Shown here: positions 56,482-64,000 of the stretch, piece by piece | How the letters are laid out: every line of letters begins with the position of its first letter | How positions within the stretch are numbered: the first letter of the stretch is position 1 | Assembly: GCF_050003625.1 (NCBI RefSeq) | Contig: NC_134400.1 | Location: forward strand, 54,254,066-54,318,065 | Length of the DNA: 64,000 nt | Direction of reading: 5' to 3' | Origin: Haematobia irritans | Lineage: Eukaryota > Arthropoda > Insecta > Diptera > Muscidae | Translations under genes and position numbers: made by a program | The notes under the pieces: model-generated | Seen by the model: only the letters and a program-made list of their open reading frames with translations | The model's database searches: none | What the model was told of the DNA's origin: nothing

Positions 56482-56569
56482 ACAGATAAAAACACTCTAG
56501 TTCATTACCACTTCGATCGCGTTTACTACTTCATACAATAAACTTAAGATTAAAGGGCACTCCGTTATT

Positions 56570-56866
56570 TCAAGCTCAATTAGGCTATTCAGTCCATTGC
56601 GTAACCACAAGTTTTGAACTTCTCTCTAATCAATTAATGATTCTCTATTCTATGTTTTAGCTCAATGGCAGGTGAACCAATTTCATAGTCCGACAAGCGT
56701 TCTACATTGCGGTGAAACCGCTTAGAGAAGCTTTGAAATACTCAGAAATGTCACCAGCATTACTGACCGGTGAAATTTTTTTTGGTGTTCGATCGAAACT
56801 TGGGTTGAACCTACGATCATATGTATGCAAGGCGGGCATCCGAACCGTTGCACCACGGTGGCTCCC
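56570..56866 (-). mobile_element. diverged SINE (copy S7), tail missing
   Basis: CTATTCAGTCCATTGCGTAA through GTTCTACATTGCGGTGAAAC to GGTGTTCGATCGAAACTTGG and the head GCAACGGTTCGGATGCCCGC (minus sense). Many substitutions mark it as old. Confidence 0.75.
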
Positions 56867-57088
56867 AATAGGCTTACTCAAACTATTCAGTGCCTTGTGA
56901 ACTTCTCTCTTCCGATTCTATGCTTAGGTCAATGAAAAGGAACTTCGTTTTTATAGACAACAGAAAATTAACAGTCACTACTGTGTATTTCAATAACAAA
57001 ACCATTTTGAGAAGCTTTGAAAGTCTTGGAAATCCTTCGAAACTGGGATTGAATCCATGATCAATTGTATGTGGGCATGCGAACTATG
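56867..57088 (-). mobile_element. strongly diverged SINE copy joined to S7
   Basis: AATAGGCTTACTCAAACTAT, GGTCAATGAAAAGGAACTTC, GCTTTGAAAGTCTTGGAAAT and the box-like CTGGGATTGAATCCATGATC follow SINE order on the minus strand, immediately after S7, giving a head-to-tail pair. Confidence 0.6.
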
Positions 57089-57094
57089 AGTTAT

Positions 57095-57308
57095 GGAAAA
57101 AAATCGGGTGTTATATATTTCACCGATATGGTCATTATTGTGTATCGTTTTTTAACCGATCTACATTCTGAATATTTTGTGAGTCCCGTTAAACATGCAA
57201 AACATCATCCAAATCGGTTTAGATTTAGATATAGCTCCCATGTATACCTTTCGCTCTACATGCATTTATATGGCCCCAGAGGCCAAAATTTAGTATTGGC
57301 TTGCAGGG
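57095..57308 (+). mobile_element. DINE family C unit fragment
   Basis: TTAGATTTAGATATAGCTCC followed by CATGTATACCTTTCGCTC and CCCCAGAGGCCAAAATTTAG is a single diverged family C unit. Confidence 0.6.
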
Positions 57309-57310
57309 TT

Positions 57311-57900
57311 GGCCTGTCGCAAACAGTGACTTTTGCGACATACGTTTACGACGGTATAATATGAATGTCGCAAAAGTCGTAAACCTAGTGTAGAAACCCT
57401 AATTTGGAATTAAAGAAATTGTGAATATTTTTCAATTTAACTTAGTTAAGCTCCCCGATAAAAGGTATGCAAAAAATATTTTATATTGTATTTAGTCAAA
57501 ACTCGGCTAGATTTACATCTCTCATTCACAACTTCAAACTATTCTTGGTTTTCGTGGTCCAAGCGAATGACTAGCTACAATTTTGAAAATTTTTAATTAG
57601 TATGGAAATTGGCTCTAATAAGCCAAAAAGTGATTTTATAAAATTTTCTCTAAACAGCAATTCACTTATGGGTGTTTCCAAAGTAACGGTCGTTACCGAT
57701 ATTCTGTGATTTTTTAAATAAAATTCCACCTTCAGAATATATGTCACGAGGAGTGCTTAATTTTGGACCTACGGAAGTGCAAGCTTCGGTAGCAGCCGAA
57801 AGCATTCATAAAAAATCTAATTTCAATACTATTTTTGACCATTAAAAAAGTAACGGTCGTTACTTTATAAATGTGCTGTTTTCATATTTCGGAAACAAAT
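57311..57900. other. stretch with hairpin and repeated palindromic motif
   Basis: GACTTTTGCGACATACGTTTACGA-type sequence at 57330-57353 is mirrored by GTCGCAAAAGTCGTAAAC at 57366-57383, giving a hairpin. GTAACGGTCGTTAC occurs at 57683-57696 and 57850-57863 and again at 58977-58990. No ORF is supported. Confidence 0.45.
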
Positions 57901-57901
57901 A

Positions 57902-58836
57902 AAGGGTGATTTGTTAAGAGCTTGATAACTTTTTTTTTAAAAAAAAACGCATAAAATTTGCAAAATCTCATCGGTTCTTTATTTGAAACGTTAGATTGGT
58001 CCATGACATTTACTTTTTGCAGATAATTTCATTTAAATGTTGACCGCGGCTGCGTCTTAGGTGGTCCATTCGGAAAGTCCAATTTTGGGCAACTTTTTCG
58101 AGCATTTCGGCCGGAATAGCCCGAATTTCTTCGGAAATGTTGTCTTCCAAAGCTGGAATAGTTGCTGGCTTATTTCTGTAGACTTTAGACTTGACGTAGC
58201 CCCACAAAAAATAGTCTAAAGGCGTCAAATCGCATGATCTTGGTGGCCAACTTACCGGTCCATTTCTTGAGATGAATTGTTCTCCGAAGTTTTCCCTCAA
58301 AATGGCCATAGAATCGCGAGCTGTGTGGCATGTAGCGTCATCTTGTTGAAACCACATGTCAACCAAGTTCAGTTCTTCCATTTTTGGCAACAAAAAGTTT
58401 GTTAGCATCGAACGATAGCGATCGCCATTCACCGTAACGTTGCGTCCAACAGCATCTTTGAAAAAATACGGTCCAATGATTCCACCAGCGTACAAACCAC
58501 ACCAAACAGTGCATTTTTCGGGATGCATGGGCAGTTCTTGAACGGCTTCTGGTTGCTCTTCACTCCAAATGCGGCAATTTTGCTTATTTACGTAGCCATT
58601 CAACCAGAAATGAGCCTCATCGCTGAACAAAATTTGTCGATAAAAAAGCGGATTTTCTGCCAACTTTTCTAGGGCCCATTCACTGAAAATTCGACGTTGT
58701 GGCTCGTTAGTAAGTCTATTCATGATGAAATGTCAAAGCATACTGAGCATCTTTCTCTTTGACACCATGTCTGAAATCCCACGTGATCTGTCAAATACTA
58801 ATGCATGAAAATCCTAACCTCAAAAGAATCACCCTT
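57902..58836 (-). mobile_element. IS630/mariner-type DNA transposon (DD41D-like), internally deleted
   Basis: 935 bp with inverted ends AAGGGTGATTTGTTAAGAGC / GAATCACCCTT and TA on both sides (57900-57901 and 58837-58838). The transposase ORF lies on the minus strand. Full-length relatives are expected to be about 1.2-1.3 kb, so roughly a quarter is missing, all from the 5' part of the gene. It is inserted in a region marked by the GTAACGGTCGTTAC motif. Confidence 0.88.
58010..58723 (-). pseudogene. mariner-type transposase lacking its DNA-binding domain
   Basis: 237 residues, open from ATG to stop. The catalytic triad is present: D35 in LFSDEAHFWLNGYV, D128 in WFQQDDATCHTA, D170 in CDLTPLDYFLWGYVKS. 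Counting from D128 to D170 leaves 41 residues between, fitting the DD41D (rosa-like) group; counting instead to D165 gives 36. The protein starts MNRLTNE and goes straight to PQRRIFSEWALEKLAE, whereas family members have about 120 residues of helix-turn-helix DNA-binding region between, so an in-frame deletion is inferred. It could be expressed but probably cannot bind its ends. Confidence 0.85.
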
Positions 58837-58838
58837 TA

Positions 58839-59504
58839 TTATGTATTGTAAAATTTTGCACAGGATGTGTCAAGTAAAAAATCTGATTAAATTCTTTGTA
58901 ATGGTTTCTTTCAGTAATAGGTTTGTTTTCAAATCAAAGAAAATTATTTATCAAAAAAAAAAAATCCTTTTAAAAAGTAACGGTCGTTACAATAAAAAAA
59001 CTTAAACGATTTTTGTGCTTGAATTCATTTATTGCGGGTAAAAAAAAAACATAAACGAAAAGCTATATTCTATTGCATAATTCTTGCATACTTTTATTCG
59101 ATATGAGAACAGTAAACATCATTACAATCTAAGCGTTTTAGGGTGTTGATTTTTAAAGTTGATATGCCTGTTAAGGGGTCATATACTTTGGAATTACCCT
59201 TATATAAGACTTAAGTAGTTTTCCTTCCTTGTAGGTTCTGCAGTAATTTGTGAAAGGTTAAGTATGAGCGAGTACCGACCGTCACGTTTACTGCACCATC
59301 GAGTAGTTTATAGTAATTTTGGCTTCGAGTTTCCAATTGAAATAGCTATATTCTCAAGTTTTTTTAAACTCGTTAATAATTTTATGAACATTCCTGAGAA
59401 TTGAAACTTCATCTTGGGTATCATTCGTTGCCTATCTGAAGGGTCTGAAGTATTTGGAGTTTGTGACGTTTGCTACTTTTTCTACATTTACGACGTGTAT
59501 GTCA
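58839..59504. other. unassigned stretch after the mariner
   Basis: Continuation of the mariner's host sequence, including the third GTAACGGTCGTTAC (58977-58990). No ORF or known repeat seen up to the fold-back element. Confidence 0.35.
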
Positions 59505-59880
59505 AAGATTATAGATATGAGGAAGATAGGAAATTGGCTTGCGTCATACCAAATGTTGCATTTACCAGATTAGTTCAATACATGTTTGTAATCTTTTAGT
59601 TGTTTTTCGTTTTTATTTTTTAAATGAAAAATTAAATTTTCTTAATGAAACAATGTAAAATTTTAGGCAACAACAAAAACAATTCCATTTTCCCGTTTAT
59701 GGAAATTTATTTCGTGCACTTAATTTCTTTTTATTTGCATTTTAATGCTATGTCAATACATGTCGTATACGCGTTTGGTTCGAGTATTAAACTAATCTGG
59801 TAAATGGTTCGATCTCCTCAATAGCTAATTTCCTATCTTCCCTACAATTTATAATCTTTGGTGTATGTGACGTTTACGAC
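59505..59880 (-). mobile_element. fold-back element J (copy J2)
   Basis: Reverse-oriented match to 33730-34092. Its own ends are inverted repeats: ATGTCAAAGATTATAGATAT, GAAGATAGGAAATTGGCT and TTTACCAGATTAGTTCAATA on the left mirror TATTAAACTAATCTGGTAAA, AGCTAATTTCCTATCTTC and AATTTATAATCTTTGGTG on the right. Better preserved than J1. Confidence 0.7.
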
Positions 59881-59929
59881 GTTTGCAATCTTAAAATGTT
59901 TGATACAGACCATCTCTGTTGGCTTGCCC

Positions 59930-60372
59930 TAATTTAGAATTGACAAGGAGTACATTTGATGTGCCGTCAAGTATGCGAAATTTGGTTGAAATCTGTTCAG
60001 ATTTAGACATAGCTTCCATATATAAGCGTGATTTGTGGAAAATGGGTAGAGAGTTTGGCAATTATGGCCAGAAAACCCAAATTTTACACACAATTTTACT
60101 GAGGATTTCGCCATGTTATAGTCACTGTTATAGCAGACTTTCCACAGAATAGCTAAGATTTCGATAAGGCTCTGACTTGTCGCCCGATTTCACCAAATAT
60201 TGTCCCAAAGCCCGGAATAGACCATCTATCTAGGCGAGATCCTTTTAAAACCGACACGAAAGAAATTGGAAGAACGCTTCAAATCTAATACATAAGTATC
60301 GCCTGATAAATCATACGTACACTTTTGTCCAAATGCATAAAAATGCTTTTACCTTTAAAAATTTCCCATATT
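59930..60372 (+). mobile_element. DINE family C 3' segment, interrupted by DINE B2
   Basis: GCGAAATTTGGTTGAAATCT and TTTAGACATAGCTTCCATAT, then the unique 3' region down to AAAATTTCCCATATTT. There the TATACCC start of B2 follows, in place of the TTTTACTAAC seen in intact C1 at about 10810. Confidence 0.7.
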
Positions 60373-60955
60373 TATACCCACCAACATAGAATGGTGACGG
60401 GGGTATAATAAGTTTGTCATTCCGTTTGTAATACATCGAAATATCGATTTCCGACTATATAAAGTATATATATTTTTGATCAGGGAGAAATTCTAAGACG
60501 ATATAGCCATGTCCATCTGTTGTAATCACGCTACAGTCTTCAATAATGAAGAAATCGTGCTGAAATCTTGCACAGACTCGTGTTTTGTCTGCAGGCAGGT
60601 GGAGTTCGAGATGGGCTATATCGATCCAGGTTTTGCTATAGTCCCCATATAAACCGACCTCCCGATTTGGGGTCTTGGGCTTATAGAAACCATAGTTTTT
60701 ATCCAATTTGCCTGAAATTTGAAATCTAGAGGTATTTTAGAACCATAAAAAGGTGTACCAAAAATGGTGAGTATCGGCCCATATGTTGGTATAGCCCCAG
60801 ATAGACCTATCTCCCGATTTTACTTCTTGAACTTCTAGAATCCGTAGTTTTTATCCAATTTGCCTGAAATTTGAAATCTAGAGGAATTTTAGGACCACAA
60901 AGAGGTGTGCCACAAATGGTGAGTATCGGTCCATGTTTTGATGTAGTCCCGTATT
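60373..60955 (+). mobile_element. DINE family B, 3'-truncated (copy B2)
   Basis: TATACCCACCAACATAGAAT onward matches B1 through the start region and about two tandem units, but the GTCT tract is reduced to GTCCATCTGTTG. It ends abruptly near GTAGTCCCGTATTAGGGATG. Confidence 0.8.
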
Positions 60956-61140
60956 AGGGATGCCAGATTTTGAAGAAGCAAAAAGAACAATTTCAGTTCA
61001 TAAAGAGAGCACATTTTTTCAAATAAAATAAAAACATTTATCTAATTTACAATTATTTTTTAATTCCATAATAATTCATTTAAACATAAAAAAGGTTCAT
61101 AACAAATACATAAAATAAACCACATGCAACTCAAGCTAAT
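60956..61140. other. unassigned AT-rich spacer
   Basis: GGATGCCAGATTTTGAAGAA and further A-rich DNA. No match within the window. Confidence 0.3.
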
Positions 61141-61611
61141 TATACCCTGCGCCACACTGTGGAACAGGGTATTATAAGTTAGTGCATATGTTTGTAACAC
61201 CCAGAAGGAGACGAGGTAGACATATGGTGTCTTTGGCAATAATGCTCATGGTGGTTCCCTGAGTCGATATAACCATGTCCGTCTGTCCGTCCGTCCGTCC
61301 GTCCGTCCGTCCGTCTGTCTGAGAACACATTTTTGTGATCAAAGTCTAGGTCGCAATATAAGTCCAATCGCCTTCAAATTTGGCACATGTTCCTTTTTTG
61401 GGTCAAAATAGAACCCTATTGATTTTGGAAGAAATCGGTTCAGATTTAGATATAGCTCCCATATATATCTTTCGACCGATATGCACTTATATGGCCCCAG
61501 AAGCCAGAGTTGTGGCCCAATTTGGTTGAAATTTTGCACTAGGAGTACAATTAGTAGTATAGTCATGTGTGCCAAATTTGATTGAAATCGTTTCAGATTT
61601 AGATATAGCTC

Positions 61612-61777
<166 letters not shown>

Positions 61778-62632
61778 CGCCCGATATGCACTTATATGGA
61801 CCAGAAGCCAGAGTTTTACCCGATTAGCTTGAAATTTTGCACAAGAAGTACAATTAGTAGTATAGTCATGTGTGCCAAATTTGATTGAAATCGGTTCAGA
61901 TTTAGATATAGCTTCCATATATATCTTTCGCCCGATGTGGACTTATATGGCCCCAGAAGCCAGAGTTTTGGCCCAATTTGGTTGAAATTTTGCACTAGGA
62001 GTACAATTAGTAGTATAGTCATGTGTGCTAAATTTGATTGAAATCGGTTCAGATTTAGGTATAGCTCCTATATATATCTTTCGCCCGATATGGACTAATA
62101 TGTTCCTAGAAGCCAGAGTTTTGGCACAATTTGGTTGAAATTTTGCACTATGAGCACAATTAGTAGTGTAGCTAATTGTACTCAATTTGATTGAAATCGG
62201 TTCAGATTTAGATATAGCTCCCATATATATCTTTCGCCCGATATGGACTAATATGGTCCTAGAAGCCAGAGTTTTGGCCCAATTTGGTTGAAATTTTGCA
62301 CTAGGAGTACAATTAGCAGTATAGTCAAGTGTGCCAAATTTGATTGAAATCGGTTCAGATTTAGATATAGCTCCCATATATAGCTTTCGCCCGATTTACA
62401 CTCATATGACCACAGAGGCCATTTTAGTTGAAATTTTGCACAGGGAGTATAATTAGCATTGTAGCTGTGCGTGCCAAATTTGGTTGGAATCGGTTCAGAT
62501 TTAGATATAGCTCCCATATATATGTTTTTCTAATTTCGACAAAAATGGTCAAAATACCAACATTTTCCTTGTAAAATCCCCTCTGCTTAGTCGAAAAGTT
62601 GTAAAACTGACTATAATTTTCCTTAACTTCAA

Positions 62633-62805
<173 letters not shown>

Positions 62806-62877
62806 GCGATAAATCATAAATAAACTTTCGTGAAGTTTCCTTAAAATTGCTTCAGATTTAAATCTTTCCCATATTTT

Positions 62878-64000
62878 TATACCCTGCGCCACACTGTGGA
62901 ACAGGGTATTATAAGTTAGTCCATATGTTTGTAACACCCAGAAGGAGACGAGATAGACTCATGGTGTCTTTGGCAATAATGCTCAGGGTGGGTCCCTGAG
63001 TCGATATAACCATGTCCGTCTGTCCGTCCGTCCGTCCGTCTGTCTGTGAACACATTTTTGTGATCAAGTGTAGGTCGCAATTTAAGTCCAATCGCCTTCA
63101 AATTTGGCACATGTTCCTAATTTGGGTCAGAATAGAACCCTATTGATTTTGGAAGAAATCGATTCAGATTTAGATATGGCTCCCATATATATCTTTCGCC
63201 CGATATGCACTAATATGGACCCAGCAGCCAGAGTTTTATACCGATTTGCTTGACATTTTGTACAAACATAACACTTTGTCGTATAGTCAAGTGTGCAAAA
63301 TTTGATTGAAATCAGTTCAGATTTAGATATAGCTCCCATATATATCTTTCGCCCGATATGGACTAATATGGTCCTAAATGCCAGAGTTTTGGCCCAATGT
63401 GGCTGAAATTTTGCACAGGGAGTAGATTTAGCATTGTAGCTATGCGTGGCAAATTTGGTTGAAATCGATTCAGATCTAGATATAGCTCCCATATATATCT
63501 TTCGCCTGATATGCACACAGAAAAAACAGTGAACCCACGAGGAAGAAAACTTTCGGTTAATTTTAGAAAATTTTGAATATTTGTAGAAATTTTTAACTAA
63601 ACAGTATTACCTACGTTGGCATCACGCCGATGTCATAAAAATAAGTACAGTTTTGGCCCAATTTGGTTGAAATTTTGCACTAGGAGTACAATTAGTAATA
63701 TAGTCATATGTGCCAAATTTGATTTAAATCGGTTCTGATTTAGATATAGCTCCCATATATATGTTTTTCTGATTTCGACAAAAATGGTCAAAATACCAAT
63801 ATTTGCCTTGTTAAATCGCCGCTGCTTAGTCGAAAAGTTGTAAAAATGACTCTAATTTTCCTAAACTTCTAATACATATATATCGAGCGATAAATCATAA
63901 ATAAACTTTTGTGAAGTTTCCTTAAAATTGCTTCAGATTTAAATCTTTCCCATATTTTTTTTTTACTAATATTGCGTTTCTCCCTAGTGCATTAGCCGAC
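62878..64000 (+). mobile_element. DINE family C (copy C3), runs off the window
   Basis: Second TATACCCTGCGCCACACTGT start, GTCC tract at 63014-63046, tandem units, and part of the 3' region up to the right edge. It is inserted within C2. A MITE H end fragment lies at 63513-63640. Confidence 0.85.
63513..63640 (+). mobile_element. MITE H end fragment inside DINE C3
   Basis: CACACAGAAAAAACAGTGAA followed by CCCACGAGGAAGAAAACTTT matches the left end of H1. It replaces part of a tandem unit and ends near AAAATAAGTA before CAGTTTTGGCCCAATT. Confidence 0.6.

Larger units (their letters stand above)
55422..56490 (-). mobile_element. 5'-truncated LINE (M) with RNase H domain
   Basis: Minus strand: an RNase H domain, then a conserved C-terminal region with a CCHC finger, then the 3' end. 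Everything upstream (endonuclease, reverse transcriptase) is absent. RNase H downstream of RT is found in I, LOA/R1-type and related LINE groups. Confidence 0.75.

Noticed and set aside
61276..61320. Independent GTCC satellite
   Set aside because: It is the standard internal microsatellite of DINE-1-type elements and is present at the same position in sister copies.

Overview
This is eukaryotic repeat-rich DNA, most probably from a brachyceran fly. The pointers are abundant Helitron-related elements of the DINE-1/INE-1 kind (TATACCC start, GTCC/GTCT microsatellite, internal tandem units of about 150 bp, 3' stem-loop ending in CTTGTT), TA-flanked AT-rich MITEs, a tRNA-derived SINE with a CCTAA tail, Jockey-like and RNase H-bearing LINEs, an IS630/mariner element and short introns of about 60 bp. 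A calyptrate (muscoid) fly is my best guess; the species cannot be told from the sequence. I see no intact host protein gene, rRNA or functional tRNA. Nearly everything long enough to call is transposon-derived, and many elements are nested, so insertion order and target duplications can be read directly.

Layout. 1-2.2 kb: decayed LINE. 2.2-4.2 kb: DINE family A with 153-bp units. 4.2-7.1 kb: composite MITE E with two tRNA-like modules, MITE G, a LINE 3' end, a SINE and MITE F. 7.1-8.2 kb: unassigned. 8.2-11.1 kb: DINE C with a complete MITE E inside it. 11.3-18.1 kb: another MITE E, then a large inverted duplication (arms 12.3-15.5 and 16.7-18.0 kb) whose left arm received a DINE B. 18.1-25 kb: AT-rich MITE graveyard (F, G, I and a 189-bp piggyBac-type MITE). 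25.1-28.2 kb: SINE interrupted by a LINE that is itself interrupted by a second SINE. 28.3-29.7 kb: DINE A. 29.7-34.8 kb: decayed DINE C, MITEs H, F and J, a SINE and about 1.2 kb of unassigned DNA. 34.8-36.2 kb: a TIR element (K) enclosing two spliceable coding exons. 35.6-38.6 kb: an exact-looking 1,499-bp tandem duplication. 36.7-54.7 kb: an array of exon-like cassettes, split by a giant ATT tract.

The centrepiece is 38.7-53.8 kb: about 7.2 kb of nearly pure (ATT)n holding two apparently identical, intact R4/Dong-type non-LTR retrotransposons on the minus strand. Their single ORF carries reverse transcriptase, a CCHC finger and a restriction-like endonuclease. Dong elements are known for insertion into TAA repeats, so element and microsatellite fit together as parasite and target. 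55-64 kb: RNase H-bearing LINE tail, SINE fragments, a DD41D-type mariner lacking its DNA-binding region, a fold-back element, and DINE B and C copies inserted into one another at a recurring T-tract.

Family letters (A-C for DINE-like, E-K for DNA elements) are local labels for this window, not database names. All family assignments are from reading motifs, without database searches.
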